From the NCBI GenBank assembly GCA_963760715.1, contig CAVXDY010000003.1:930001-994000 (forward strand): a stretch of DNA of 64,000 nt. Direction: 5' to 3'. The DNA comes from CAVXDY01 sp963760715 (GTDB taxonomy: Bacteria; Actinomycetota; Thermoleophilia; Miltoncostaeales; Miltoncostaeaceae). Position numbers and translations under genes: made by a program. Shown here piece after piece: positions 8,856-19,568 of this stretch (its first letter is position 1; each line of letters begins with the position of its first letter). Below the pieces are notes generated by a model, which did no database searches, was not told the origin of the DNA, and was given only the letters and a program-made list of their open reading frames with translations.

Positions 8856-10550
8856 ATGAAGCGCCCCCTGCGACGAGCCGTGCTGGGCCTCATGCTGGGG
8901 GCGGCGGCGGCCGGCGGGACGCTGGCGATGATGGCCTCCGCCGCGACGGTCGAGCCGCAACTGCCGGACCTGCGGTCCGACGCGCCCGACGGCCAGAGCC
9001 CGCCCGAGGTCTACTCGAACATCCCGGCGGGCGTCAACAACTGGCTCATCGTGCGCTTCGACGGATACATCACGAACGTCGGCGACGGGCCGCTGGACAT
9101 CTTCGGGAACCCCCAGGTCCCCGGGGGCATGGTCCAGCGCGCGCGCACGGGCACCGACTGGACGACGGTGGGAAGCCCGCTGGACGTGAAGTACGAGACC
9201 GCCGACGGCCACGACCACTTCCACCTGAAGCGCGCGGTGGAGTACGCCCTCTACAGCGCCGACGCGGACCCCGCCGCCCGGACCAAGGTGGCCCCCGGCA
9301 GCAAGGTGGGCTTCTGCCTCTTCGACACCGAGCCCGTCCTGGCCGACCAGGACGAGCAGTTCTACGACTTCAGCGTGAGCCACTTCTGCGAGACGGGGAA
9401 CCCCGGGGCCACCAGCCTGCGGATGGGCGTCTCCCGCGGCTGGCGCGACGTGTACTCGCGCAGCCTCCAGTTCCAGTACGTCAACGTCTCGAACGTCCCC
9501 CCCGGCCGCTACCTCCTGGGGGCGACGGCGGATCCGGACAACCAGATCGTGGAGACGAACGAGGTCAACCCCACGGCGTTCTCCGAGGCCCCGACCACGA
9601 TCCCCGGCGTGCTGGCCGCGCCGGTGCAGGCGACGCTCGACCGCGACTCGCAGGTGCCCGTGACGCTGGCCGTGACGTCCGTGGGCACCGGCGCCGGCAT
9701 CGCGCTGCACAACCGGCGCTTCCGCGTGGTCCAGGCTCCGGCCCACGGCCACCTGGACCGGGTGGTGGGCGAGACCTTCGGGGTCACGGCGACGGGCGCG
9801 GCGACCGTGCGCTACACGCCCGACCCGGGCTTCCGCGGCACCGACTCGTTCAAGTACGTGGCCCTCAGCACCTTCGGCAGCGAGGCGCTCTATCCGACGA
9901 GCCCCCCCAGCGCGGGCGCCCTCCTGGTGGGGAGCGGCGCCGCCGTGTCCGTCTCGGGCGCGCCGGCGCAGCTCTCGGTGGGGACGTCGGCCCGGCTGTC
10001 GGCCGCGCTGGTGAACCTGGCCGCCGGGGTGACCTGGACCGTGAACGGCACCCCCGGCGGTGACGCCACGGTCGGCACGATCACGCCCGAGGGGCTCTAC
10101 GTCGCCCCCGCCGGCCCGCCCCCCGGACCGGTGACGGTCCGGGCGACCAGCGTGGCCGACCCGGCCGTGTACGACGACGTGACGATCACGATCATCCCCG
10201 CGCCCGATCCGGTGCCGCTGCCCGTGGCCCCGGCCCCGAGCGCGAGGACCCTGTCGTCGAACGTGGCCCTCACCACGCCCACCGTGGGCCTCCAGGGGGC
10301 GCGCCGCCGCATCATCGTCGTCGGGGTGGTGGCCGGCCGGCCGGGCGGGATCGTGATCACGGCCCGCGACGGAAAGCGCTCCACGCGGGCCTGCCGCATG
10401 CGCGTGTCCACCGGGCAGTCGGCCACCTGCCGCCTGGCCCTGCGCCCCGGGATGAGGCCCGCGAGCACCGTGGTGATCGCCGTCCTGCGCGCCAGCGACG
10501 GGAAGCGCGTGCTGAAGCGCGTGCGGGTCGCGCCCGCCAAGGTCGGCTAG
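8856..10550 (+). CDS. Secreted lysyl-oxidase-like protein 1
   Basis: A 564-aa exported protein with an N-terminal signal (MKRPLRRAVLGLMLG and an Ala-rich core). Residues 35-255 form a lysyl-oxidase-like domain. The copper motif is GHDHFHL (H119, H121, H123). K150 in GSKVGFCL and Y200 in GWRDVY sit where human lysyl oxidase has the lysine and tyrosine that form the LTQ quinone. A cadherin/Big-like segment (VRYTPDPGFRGTDSFKYVA), an Ig-like Big_2-type domain (about 385-460) and a basic beta-rich tail follow. The likely role is copper-dependent oxidation of primary amines outside the cell; the substrate is unknown. Start could also be ATG 8820. A paralog follows 57 bp downstream. Confidence 0.83.
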   Translation: MKRPLRRAVLGLMLGAAAAGGTLAMMASAATVEPQLPDLRSDAPDGQSPPEVYSNIPAGVNNWLIVRFDGYITNVGDGPLDIFGNPQVPGGMVQRARTGTDWTTVGSPLDVKYETADGHDHFHLKRAVEYALYSADADPAARTKVAPGSKVGFCLFDTEPVLADQDEQFYDFSVSHFCETGNPGATSLRMGVSRGWRDVYSRSLQFQYVNVSNVPPGRYLLGATADPDNQIVETNEVNPTAFSEAPTTIPGVLAAPVQATLDRDSQVPVTLAVTSVGTGAGIALHNRRFRVVQAPAHGHLDRVVGETFGVTATGAATVRYTPDPGFRGTDSFKYVALSTFGSEALYPTSPPSAGALLVGSGAAVSVSGAPAQLSVGTSARLSAALVNLAAGVTWTVNGTPGGDATVGTITPEGLYVAPAGPPPGPVTVRATSVADPAVYDDVTITIIPAPDPVPLPVAPAPSARTLSSNVALTTPTVGLQGARRRIIVVGVVAGRPGGIVITARDGKRSTRACRMRVSTGQSATCRLALRPGMRPASTVVIAVLRASDGKRVLKRVRVAPAKVG

Positions 10551-10607
10551 CGCACCCTCGCCGGACGGGGGGTTACGCGGGCGGCGGCGATTGAGGATGA
10601 TCCCGCG

Positions 10608-12257
10608 ATGCGGCGGCCCGGGCGCCACTCGATCCTCGCCCTGATCGGCATCGCGGCCGGGGCGGCCGTGATCCTGCCGATCTACGCGAGCGCCGGACCC
10701 GGGGTGATCCCCCAGGCGCCCGACCTGCGGGCCGACCCCGTCGGTTTCGTCCAGCAGCCGGCCGTGTACGCGGACGACGACGTGGGGCCCTTCGGCTCCG
10801 GTCAGCTCCTGGTCCGCTTCGACGGGTACGTCACCAACGTGGGCGCGGGCCCGCTCGAGATCTCCGGCAACCCTCAGATCCCGGGGGACGTCAAGCAGCG
10901 GGCGCGCACGGCGCCCGGGCTGGCCCCCTCGGTGGTGGTGGGGAGCCCCGAGGTCCTGTTCGAGACCGCCGACGGGCACGACCACTTCCACCTGAAGCGC
11001 GCGATGCGCTACTCGCTCTGGACGCTCGACAAGACGGCCCAGGTCGCTCCCGGCCAGAAGGTGGGCTTCTGCCTCTACGACATCGAGGCCGCGCCGCCGC
11101 CGAGCCCGCCGCAGGACCCGGCCGTCTACACCCAGGACGTCACCAACTTCTGCGACGCCGGGGACCCCGGCGCCACCTCCCTGACCATGGGCACCTCGCG
11201 GGGATGGCGCGACGTGTACGAGCAGTTCCTCGCCTTCCAGTGGGTCGATGTCTCCAACACCCCGCCCGGCGTGTACGTGGTGGGCAGCGAGGCCGACCCG
11301 GACAACGTCATCTGGGAGGGCGGGGGCGCGGCCGAGGTCAACCCGCCGGCCTTCGCCGACAGCCAGCCCGTGACCGTGCCGGGCTGGATCGCCCAGCCGG
11401 TGTCCGTGCCGCAGACCGGAGCGCTGAAGGCGATCCCCGTCGCGGCGCAGCGATTCGGGAACCTGGCCCCCAGGGACCTGCGCTACCGCATCGTCACGGG
11501 GCCCGCGCACGGAAGCCTGAGCGTGCCGGTGGGCCAGACCTTCGACCCGTCCGCGAAGGCGCTGGTGTACACCCCGCCCGGGGGCTACCGCGGCCCCGAC
11601 GGCTTCCAGTACGTGGCGGTCTCGGCCAGCTCGGCCTTCCCCCTGAGCCCGCCGATCGCCTCCGTGGCCCTCACGGACACGCGGCCGTCGGTGACCATCT
11701 CGGGCGCGCCCGCACGCCTGCCGGCCGGCGCCAGCGTGCGGCTCACGGCGGCCCTGTCGAACCTCTCGGGCGGGGTTCGCTGGAGCACCAGCGGCGGCCG
11801 CATCGGGACCGCGGGGCTCCTGACCGCGCCGGACTCGGTGCCGAGCGGCGGCACCATCCAGGTCCGCGCGACGAGCGCATCGAAGTCGTCGGTGTTCGGG
11901 CAGGTCTCGATCCGCATCGTGCCCCCCAGCACCGGCCCGAGGCCGGGCGTGGCCGGGGGCGCCCTCACCGCGGGGAACACGCTGCTCTCCCCCGTGGCGA
12001 TCCGCGCCGTGACCGGACGGGTGCTGGTGACCCAGGTCGTCAGCGGCCGGCGCGCCGGCCGCATCGCGGTCACCGCGACCTTCGCCCGGGACGTGCTCGG
12101 CCGCTGCCGGGCCCGGCTGCGGGCCCGCCAGAGCTTCTCCTGCAGGATCGTGCTGAAGCGCGACTACCCGCTCCGGCGGGTCCGGATGACCGCCCGGTTC
12201 GCCGCGGGCGGGACGGTGGCGGTCCGGCGGGCGTTCGTGCAGCCGCGCCGCCCCTGA
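10608..12257 (+). CDS. Secreted lysyl-oxidase-like protein 2
   Basis: Tandem paralog (549 aa) of the preceding gene with the same order: signal peptide, lysyl-oxidase-like domain, propeller/cadherin-like spacer, Ig-like domain and basic beta tail. The copper motif GHDHFHL is at H124, H126 and H128. The LTQ-candidate residues are K151 (GQKVGFCLYD) and Y204 (GWRDVYEQF). NTPPGVYVVGSEADPDN matches the PG-Y-L segment of lysyl oxidases. Sequence divergence from copy 1 is large, so this is an old duplication. GAGGA lies 12 nt before the ATG. The 3' end faces the methyltransferase gene 15 bp away. Confidence 0.83.
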   Translation: MRRPGRHSILALIGIAAGAAVILPIYASAGPGVIPQAPDLRADPVGFVQQPAVYADDDVGPFGSGQLLVRFDGYVTNVGAGPLEISGNPQIPGDVKQRARTAPGLAPSVVVGSPEVLFETADGHDHFHLKRAMRYSLWTLDKTAQVAPGQKVGFCLYDIEAAPPPSPPQDPAVYTQDVTNFCDAGDPGATSLTMGTSRGWRDVYEQFLAFQWVDVSNTPPGVYVVGSEADPDNVIWEGGGAAEVNPPAFADSQPVTVPGWIAQPVSVPQTGALKAIPVAAQRFGNLAPRDLRYRIVTGPAHGSLSVPVGQTFDPSAKALVYTPPGGYRGPDGFQYVAVSASSAFPLSPPIASVALTDTRPSVTISGAPARLPAGASVRLTAALSNLSGGVRWSTSGGRIGTAGLLTAPDSVPSGGTIQVRATSASKSSVFGQVSIRIVPPSTGPRPGVAGGALTAGNTLLSPVAIRAVTGRVLVTQVVSGRRAGRIAVTATFARDVLGRCRARLRARQSFSCRIVLKRDYPLRRVRMTARFAAGGTVAVRRAFVQPRRP

Positions 12258-12272
12258 CGCACGGGCTCGCCC

Positions 12273-13091
12273 TCAGGCCCGGGTCGCGACCGCCTGCAGG
12301 TACTCGCAGTGGAGCACGCAGCTGTCCGCGCGCCCCTCGTCGTAGCGGGTGAGGACCTCGCGGATGGCGGCCTCGAGCTCGGGCGCACGGACCGGTCCCA
12401 CCGCCTCGAACGCCGTCACGGACGGCCCGAAGTAGGTGCGGAAGACGTTGACCGCGTGGTCGAGGGAGCGGTAGTGCTGGATCAGCGTCCGCCGCTCGGT
12501 CGTGAGCCGGCTGATGCCGGCGCCCAGCAGCTCCCGCAGCCCCTCCTCGGTTCCCCACCGCAGCGCCGGGCGCATCCCGGGGGGCGGGGGCACGAACGCG
12601 GCATGGGCGCCGAACAGATCGCCTCCGTATCCCTCCGGCATCCAGGCCGAGACGCCGATCGTCCCACCGGGACGGCAGACCCGCAGCAGCTCGGCGGCGG
12701 CCCGCTCCTGGTCGGGCGCGAACATCACCCCGAACACCGAGACGACCGCGTCGAAGTGCCCGTCCGGGAAGGGCAGCGCCTGGGCGTCGGCCACCCGGAA
12801 GTCCACCGCCGGACCCTCCGCCGCCGCCCGCAGCCGGGCGCGCTCCAGGAGGGCCGGGACGTAGTCGATGCCGGTCACCTCGCAGTAGCGGCGCGCGGTG
12901 ATGAGGGCGACGTTGCCGCTGCCGCAGGCCACGTCGAGCACGCGGTCGCCGGCGTGAGGGTCGACGGCCTCGACGAGCATCTCGGCCGCCGACATCGACG
13001 CGATGGCGATCACGTTGAAGTCGCCCGATGACCAGACCTGCCGCTGCCGCTCCGTGATCGCCGCGAAGTCCGGGCCGGCGGTCTCGCTCAC
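12273..13091 (-). CDS. Class I SAM-dependent methyltransferase
   Basis: A 272-aa cytoplasmic methyltransferase of the UbiE/Methyltransf_11 type. The SAM-binding glycine motif is VLDVACGSGN (51-60). Motif II is VTGIDYVPALLERAR, motif III FRVADAQALPFPDGHFDAVV, and the post-motif LLRVCRPGGTIGVS is typical. The GTG at 13091 (VSETAGPDF) begins where the family homology begins; the longer open frame upstream is an antisense shadow of the mutase gene. The substrate is not evident and no pathway partner adjoins it. Confidence 0.85.
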   Translation of the reverse strand: MSETAGPDFAAITERQRQVWSSGDFNVIAIASMSAAEMLVEAVDPHAGDRVLDVACGSGNVALITARRYCEVTGIDYVPALLERARLRAAAEGPAVDFRVADAQALPFPDGHFDAVVSVFGVMFAPDQERAAAELLRVCRPGGTIGVSAWMPEGYGGDLFGAHAAFVPPPPGMRPALRWGTEEGLRELLGAGISRLTTERRTLIQHYRSLDHAVNVFRTYFGPSVTAFEAVGPVRAPELEAAIREVLTRYDEGRADSCVLHCEYLQAVATRA

Positions 13092-13280
13092 ACGGGCCCA
13101 CCCCCGTTGCCGATGTCGGATCCGAGGGCATCCTCCCCCTGCGGGACCCCCTCGACAAGCGATGGGGGCCGGGCTCCCGCCCCGCGCGAGCAGGCCCTTG
13201 TGGTAGCGTCGGCGCCCGCTCGGCGCGGCCCGGAAACAGGAAACGGGCGCGATCTCGGCAGCGGGGGGCGGGTGGCGGAA

Positions 13281-14882
13281 ATGAGCGCGGGCGCGGACGA
13301 CGACGTCCGCAGCACTGAATCGGGGATACCGATCGAGCGGGTCTACGGCGAGGAGGACGTCGCCGGGCTCGACCTGCCGGAGCGGCTCGGGGAGCCCGGG
13401 GACTTCCCCTACACCCGTGGCATCCACCCCACGATGTACCGCGACAGGTCCTGGACGATGCGCCAGTACGCCGGCTTCGCCACGGCCGAGGAGACGAACG
13501 AGCGGTTCCGCTACCTGCTGGCGGCGGGCGCGCGCGGGCTCTCGACCGCCTTCGACCTGCCCACCCAGCTCGGCATGGACTCCGACGACCCCCTTGCGGC
13601 CGGCGAGGTCGGCCGGGTCGGCGTCGCGATCGACTCGGTGGAGGACATGGCCCGGCTGCTCGACGGCATCCCGCTCGACCGGGTCTCCACGAGCATGACC
13701 ATCAACGCCCCCGCGGCCGTGCTGCTGCTGCTGTACCAGCTCGTCGCCGAGGAGAGCGGGGTCAACCCGGCGGTCCTCCAGGGCACGATCCAGAACGACG
13801 TGCTGAAGGAGTACGTGGCCCGCGGCAACTACATCTACCCGCCGGTGCCGTCGATGCGCCTGACCACCGACACCTTCGCCTACTGCGACGCCGAGCTGCC
13901 GCACTGGAACACGATCTCCATCAGCGGCTACCACATCCGCGAGGCGGGCTCGACGGCGGTGCAGGAGGTGGCCTTCACGCTTGCCAACGGCATCGCCTAC
14001 GTGGAGGCGGCGCGCGACGCGGGCCTGGACGTGGACCGCTTCGGCCCCCGGCTGTCGTTCTTCTTCAACTCCCACAACAACCTGCTGGAGGAGGTGGCCA
14101 AGTTCCGCGCCGCCCGCACGCTGTGGGCCCACATCATGCGCGACCGCTTCGGCGCCACCGAGGCGCGGGCGATGACGATGCGCTTCCACGCCCAGACGGG
14201 CGGTAGCACGCTCACCGCCCAGCAGCCCCGCATCAACGTGGTCCGGGTGGCCGTGCAGGTGCTCGCCGCGGCGCTCGGCGGGGCCCAGTCGATCCACTCC
14301 AACGGGTTCGACGAGGCGCTGGCCCTGCCCACCGAGGAGTCGGCCAAGCTGGCGCTGCGCACCCAGCAGGTGATCGCCGCCGAGTCGGGGATCGTGGACA
14401 CGGTCGACCCGCTCGGGGGCAGCTACGCGGTGGAGGCGCTCACGGCCGAGATCGAGGGCCGGGCGCGCGAGCTGATCGAGGAGATCGATCGCCGGGGCGG
14501 GGCGGTGGCGTGCATCGAGTACATGCGCGACGCCATCGGCGAGGCCGCCTTCCGCCACCACCAGGCGGTCGACGCCGGCGACCGGGTGGTGGTGGGCGTG
14601 AACATCCAACGGGAGGACGACGAGCAGCCGGTGTCCCTCCAGCGCATCGATCCCCAGATCGAGATCGACCAGGTCGCGCGGCTGCGCGCCCTGCGCGCGA
14701 GCCGGGACGCCGCGCGCGTGGAGGCCCGGCTGGACGACGTGCGGGCCGCGGCGCGCGGCACCGCGAACCTGCTCCCCCCCCTGCGCGAGGCGCTGCGGGC
14801 CCGGGCCACGGTGGGCGAGGTCTGCGGCGTCATGCGCGCCGAGTTCGGGGAGTACGACCGGGTGCGGGCGGCGGAGTCGTGA
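13281..14882 (+). CDS. Methylmalonyl-CoA mutase large (catalytic) subunit
   Basis: Coenzyme B12-dependent acyl-CoA mutase catalytic domain of 533 aa that interconverts methylmalonyl-CoA and succinyl-CoA. Conserved segments are WTMRQYAGFATAEETNERF, STAFDLPTQLGMDSDDP, GTIQNDVLKEYVARGNYIY, ISISGYHIREAGST and HAQTGGSTLTAQQPR. The Arg in VPSMRLTTD is kept where methylmalonyl mutase binds the carboxylate. There is no C-terminal B12-binding domain, so a separate small subunit must be encoded elsewhere. Isobutyryl- or ethylmalonyl-CoA mutase are alternatives, but the carboxylase genes downstream favour methylmalonyl-CoA. The stop overlaps the pccB start. Confidence 0.88.
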   Translation: MSAGADDDVRSTESGIPIERVYGEEDVAGLDLPERLGEPGDFPYTRGIHPTMYRDRSWTMRQYAGFATAEETNERFRYLLAAGARGLSTAFDLPTQLGMDSDDPLAAGEVGRVGVAIDSVEDMARLLDGIPLDRVSTSMTINAPAAVLLLLYQLVAEESGVNPAVLQGTIQNDVLKEYVARGNYIYPPVPSMRLTTDTFAYCDAELPHWNTISISGYHIREAGSTAVQEVAFTLANGIAYVEAARDAGLDVDRFGPRLSFFFNSHNNLLEEVAKFRAARTLWAHIMRDRFGATEARAMTMRFHAQTGGSTLTAQQPRINVVRVAVQVLAAALGGAQSIHSNGFDEALALPTEESAKLALRTQQVIAAESGIVDTVDPLGGSYAVEALTAEIEGRARELIEEIDRRGGAVACIEYMRDAIGEAAFRHHQAVDAGDRVVVGVNIQREDDEQPVSLQRIDPQIEIDQVARLRALRASRDAARVEARLDDVRAAARGTANLLPPLREALRARATVGEVCGVMRAEFGEYDRVRAAES

Positions 14883-16441
14883 GCACCGGGGAGAAGCGGG
14901 AGCGGCTGCGGAAGCTGCGCGAGGAGGCCGCCCACGCGGGCACCGAGGCGGCCGTCGAGCGCCAGCACGCGCGCGGGAAGCTCACCGCCCGCGAGCGCAT
15001 CGACCTGCTGCTGGACCCGGGCAGCTTCACCGAGCTCGGCATGTTCACCCGCCACCGCGCCCACGGCTTCGGCCTGGAGGACAACCGCCCCTGGGGCGAC
15101 GGCGTCGTGACCGGCCACGGCACGATCGAGGGCCGCAAGGTGTTCCTGTTCAGCCAGGACTTCACGGTCTTCGGCGGCAGCCTGGGCGAGGTCTTCGCCG
15201 AGAAGATCGTCAAGGTCATGGACCTGGCCGTGCGGATGGGGTGCCCGTTCATCGGCATCAACGACTCCGGCGGGGCGCGCATCCAGGAGGGCGTCGTGAG
15301 CCTCGGCGGCTACGCGGACATCTTCTTCCGCAACGTCCGGGCCAGCGGCGTCATCCCCCAGATCTCGGTCGTGATGGGCCCCTGCGCCGGCGGCGCCGTC
15401 TACAGCCCGGCGATCACCGACTTCATCTTCATGGTGCGCGAGACCAGCCACATGTTCATCACCGGGCCCGAGGTCATCAAGACCGTGACCGGCGAGGACG
15501 TGACGATGGAGGACCTGGGCGGGGCCCAGAGCCACGCCACCCGCTCGGGGGTGTGCCACTTCGCGGCCGACTCCGAGGAGGACTGCCTGGAGCAGGTGCG
15601 CGAGCTGCTGTCGTTCCTGCCCCAGAACAACCTCGACCCGCCGCCGTTCGCGGCCACCGGGGATCCGCCGGACCGCGCCGAGCCCGAGCTGGCCACGATC
15701 ATCCCCGACTCCCCCAGCAAGCCCTACGACATCACCCACGTCATCGAGCTGGTGGTGGACGACGGCGACTTCTTCGAGGTCGCCCCGCTCTACGCCCAGA
15801 ACATCGTCGTGGGCTACGGGCGGCTGGCCGGCCACGTGGTCGGGATCGTGGGCAATCAGCCCCGGGCCCTCGCGGGCGTGCTCGACATCGACGCGTCGAT
15901 CAAGGCCGCGCGCTTCGTGCGCTTCTGCGACGCCTTCAACATCCCGCTGGTCTCGTTCGTGGACGTCCCGGGCTTCCTGCCCGGCACGACACAGGAGTAC
16001 GGCGGCATCATCCTGCACGGGGCCAAGCTGCTCTACGCCTACGCCGAGGCCACCGTGCCGAAGCTCACCGTCATCACGCGCAAGGCCTACGGCGGCGCCT
16101 ACGACGTCATGAGCTCCAAGCACGTGGGGGCCGACTTCAACGCGGCGTGGCCCACCGCCGAGGTGGCGGTCATGGGGCCCGAGGGGGCGGTCAACATCGT
16201 CTTCCGCCGGGAGCTGGTGGAGGCGGAGAAGGACGGCGGCGACGTCGTGGCGCGGCGGGCCCAGCTCATCGAGGACTACATCGAGCGCTTCGCCAACCCC
16301 TACATCGCGGCCGAGCGCGGATACGTGGACGACGTGATCGAGCCCGAGGAGACCCGGACGTGGCTCATCCGCGCCCTCGAGGCCTCGCTCACCAAGCGCG
16401 AGCAGCGGCCCCGGCGCAAGCACGGGAACATCCCCCTGTGA
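14879..16441 (+). CDS. pccB: Propionyl-CoA carboxylase beta (carboxyltransferase) subunit
   Basis: Carboxyltransferase of 520 aa that moves CO2 from carboxybiotin to propionyl-CoA. It has the paired crotonase folds with GINDSGGARIQEG and MGPCAGGAVYSP in the N-half, and VPGFLPGTTQEYGGI, TRKAYGGAYDVMSSKH and AVMGPEGAVNIV in the C-half. The Asp in GGAYDVM corresponds, as I recall, to the residue that gives PccB/AccD5 enzymes propionyl preference. The GTG start lies in the GTGA overlap with the mutase stop. Its own stop overlaps accE in the same way. Confidence 0.93.
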   Translation: MSTGEKRERLRKLREEAAHAGTEAAVERQHARGKLTARERIDLLLDPGSFTELGMFTRHRAHGFGLEDNRPWGDGVVTGHGTIEGRKVFLFSQDFTVFGGSLGEVFAEKIVKVMDLAVRMGCPFIGINDSGGARIQEGVVSLGGYADIFFRNVRASGVIPQISVVMGPCAGGAVYSPAITDFIFMVRETSHMFITGPEVIKTVTGEDVTMEDLGGAQSHATRSGVCHFAADSEEDCLEQVRELLSFLPQNNLDPPPFAATGDPPDRAEPELATIIPDSPSKPYDITHVIELVVDDGDFFEVAPLYAQNIVVGYGRLAGHVVGIVGNQPRALAGVLDIDASIKAARFVRFCDAFNIPLVSFVDVPGFLPGTTQEYGGIILHGAKLLYAYAEATVPKLTVITRKAYGGAYDVMSSKHVGADFNAAWPTAEVAVMGPEGAVNIVFRRELVEAEKDGGDVVARRAQLIEDYIERFANPYIAAERGYVDDVIEPEETRTWLIRALEASLTKREQRPRRKHGNIPL

Positions 16442-16683
16442 CGCTGCGGGATCCTGCGGGGATCCAGGAGATCCGCGTCACGGCCGGCGGCGCTCCGACG
16501 GCGGAGCAGCTCGCCGCCCTCACGTCGGCGCTGACCGCCCTGGTCAACGAGGAGGGCGCCGCCGCCCCGGACCCCGTGCCGCCGGTGTACCGCTCGCGCT
16601 GGCGCCGGGCCGGAGTGGTGGAGATGACCGAGGTGCCGCCGCACCCGAAGGACGGCGGGCCCACGTGGGGAGGCCGGCCTTAG
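16438..16683 (+). CDS. accE: Acyl-CoA carboxylase epsilon subunit
   Basis: An 81-aa small subunit of the actinobacterial acyl-CoA carboxylase complex. It shows the family pattern: a short beta strand IQEIRVTAGG, the helix PTAEQLAALTSALTALV, then a linker and a Ser-Arg-Trp segment (RSRWRRAG). These subunits bridge alpha and beta subunits and stimulate activity. It starts with GTG inside a GTGA overlap with pccB. The TAG stop is the first part of a short palindromic repeat at 16682. Confidence 0.8.
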   Translation: MTLRDPAGIQEIRVTAGGAPTAEQLAALTSALTALVNEEGAAAPDPVPPVYRSRWRRAGVVEMTEVPPHPKDGGPTWGGRP

Positions 16684-16733
16684 TGCCCCGAGTCACCAAT
16701 TACGCGGCACGAACCAGCGACTCGGGGCCCTAG
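16681..16733. repeat. Inverted pair of a short TAG-associated repeat
   Basis: GCCCCGAGTC (16685-16694) and GACTCGGGGC (16719-16728) form a perfect 10-bp inverted repeat with a 24-bp loop, filling the accE-accA gap. Each arm is a copy of a roughly 20-bp element seen again at 19549-19568 and 24309-24328 (pattern TAGtGyCcyGAGTCgCTaG). The left arm begins with the TAG stop of accE, and the right arm ends in CTAG immediately before the GTG of the next gene. It might also act as an mRNA hairpin. Confidence 0.6.
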
Positions 16734-18506
<1,773 letters not shown>

Positions 18507-18561
18507 GACGGCCTGGTAGAAACGCTCTCAGGCACCCCACCGCGCGAAGCGAGGTCTCGCC

Positions 18562-18831
18562 ATGTGTCGCAACATCCGCACGCTCTACAACTTCGAGCCG
18601 CCGGCCACCGAGGACGAGGTCCGCGCCGCGGCCCTTCAGTACGTCCGCAAGATCAGCGGCTTCACCCGGCCGTCGCGCGCCAACACCGAGGCGTTCGAGC
18701 GCGCGGTGGAGGAGGTCGCGGCCGTCTCCCTGCGCCTCCTGGGTGAGCTGTCCACCACCGCGTCCCCCAAGGATCGCGAGGTCGAGGCGGCGAAGGCCCG
18801 CGCTCGCGGGGAGCGGCGCCGGGCGGCATAG
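18562..18831 (+). CDS. DUF2277 family protein
   Basis: Small 89-aa protein beginning MCRNIRTLYNFEPPATEDEV and continuing with AALQYVRKISGFTRPS, a near-textbook match to the DUF2277 family. The second half is helical, with an ALL-type basic tail. Function unknown; the family occurs as a stand-alone protein in actinobacteria and Chloroflexi. It sits 55 bp after the carboxylase gene and 4 bp before the peptidase gene, so it is probably in the same transcript. Confidence 0.88.
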   Translation: MCRNIRTLYNFEPPATEDEVRAAALQYVRKISGFTRPSRANTEAFERAVEEVAAVSLRLLGELSTTASPKDREVEAAKARARGERRRAA

Positions 18832-18835
18832 CGCC

Positions 18836-19552
18836 GTGGAGTTCTTCAACCCGCTGGCCGGGAGCGAGTACGAGCAGGCCTGGGGGCCGTGGCTCGGCAC
18901 GCACCACCCGGGCCAGAACTGGCAGAGCGACGCCGCCTGGGACCTCCTGCACAGCTCCGACCCGCTGCCGGTGTTCGCGCCGATCGCCGGCACCGTGGTC
19001 TCGGCGGGGCCCGGCGGCACCGGCCGTTTCGCCGGCGCCAAGGTGGGGATCCAGGGCACGGAGGCCAGCGTCTTCCTCACCCACATGCGCGCCATCACGG
19101 TGGCCAAGGGGGACCGGGTCACGGCGGGCACGCGCGTGGGCACCAGCGGCAAGGCGGCCGGCGTCTGGCACCTGCACATCGGCCTGGGCGGGCCCGACTA
19201 CTTCGACTCCTCGGACGACAACGGCCGCGACCCGGGGCCATACCTCGTGGCGAGCGCCGACCTGATCGGGACCGGGGCCCAGGGGCACCCGCTCTACCGG
19301 GGGCGCGGGGGCGTGGCGACCACGCTGGAGCTGCCGGCGCCGGCCCTTCCCGACGGCCGGTCGCTGCGCCTGGTGCTCAACGGCGCGCGCTTCGCCGACT
19401 GGGATCAGTGCCGGGAGCCGATGACCGCGATCGCCCGCGACGGCCTCCGCCCCGGGGACCAGGCGGTGCTCGCCTGGCACAAGCGCACCTGGAGGACCCC
19501 GGACGACGTGGTCCACGTCGTCCGGAACCTCGTGGCGCGCTTCCTCGACTAG
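18836..19552 (+). CDS. M23/LytM-family peptidase-like protein
   Basis: A 238-aa protein with a lysostaphin-type peptidase domain. H23/H24 and D32 in HHPGQNWQSD, and the H112-x-H114 pair in VWHLHIGLG, are the zinc-binding arrangement (H-x(n)-D...HxH). FAPIAGTVVSAGPG and KGDRVTAGTRVGTSG are the beta strands around it. No signal peptide is visible from the GTG start, and no longer in-frame start fits, so export is uncertain. The C-terminal third has no family I recognise. The TAG stop lies in the repeat at 19549. Confidence 0.72.
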   Translation: MEFFNPLAGSEYEQAWGPWLGTHHPGQNWQSDAAWDLLHSSDPLPVFAPIAGTVVSAGPGGTGRFAGAKVGIQGTEASVFLTHMRAITVAKGDRVTAGTRVGTSGKAAGVWHLHIGLGGPDYFDSSDDNGRDPGPYLVASADLIGTGAQGHPLYRGRGGVATTLELPAPALPDGRSLRLVLNGARFADWDQCREPMTAIARDGLRPGDQAVLAWHKRTWRTPDDVVHVVRNLVARFLD

Positions 19553-19568
19553 CGACTCAGGACACTAG
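19549..19568. repeat. Short TAG-to-TAG palindromic repeat between convergent genes
   Basis: CTAGCGACTCAGGACACTAG spans exactly from the TAG stop of the peptidase gene (plus) to the TAG stop of sucD (minus). Read on the minus strand it matches the elements at 16681-16733 and 24309-24328. Confidence 0.6.

Noticed and set aside
18507..18561. Glycine-riboswitch-like string (AAACGCTCTCAGGCA) before the DUF2277 gene
   Set aside because: Only one short segment resembles the motif. The rest of the aptamer would have to lie inside the upstream coding sequence, and the gene has no glycine link.
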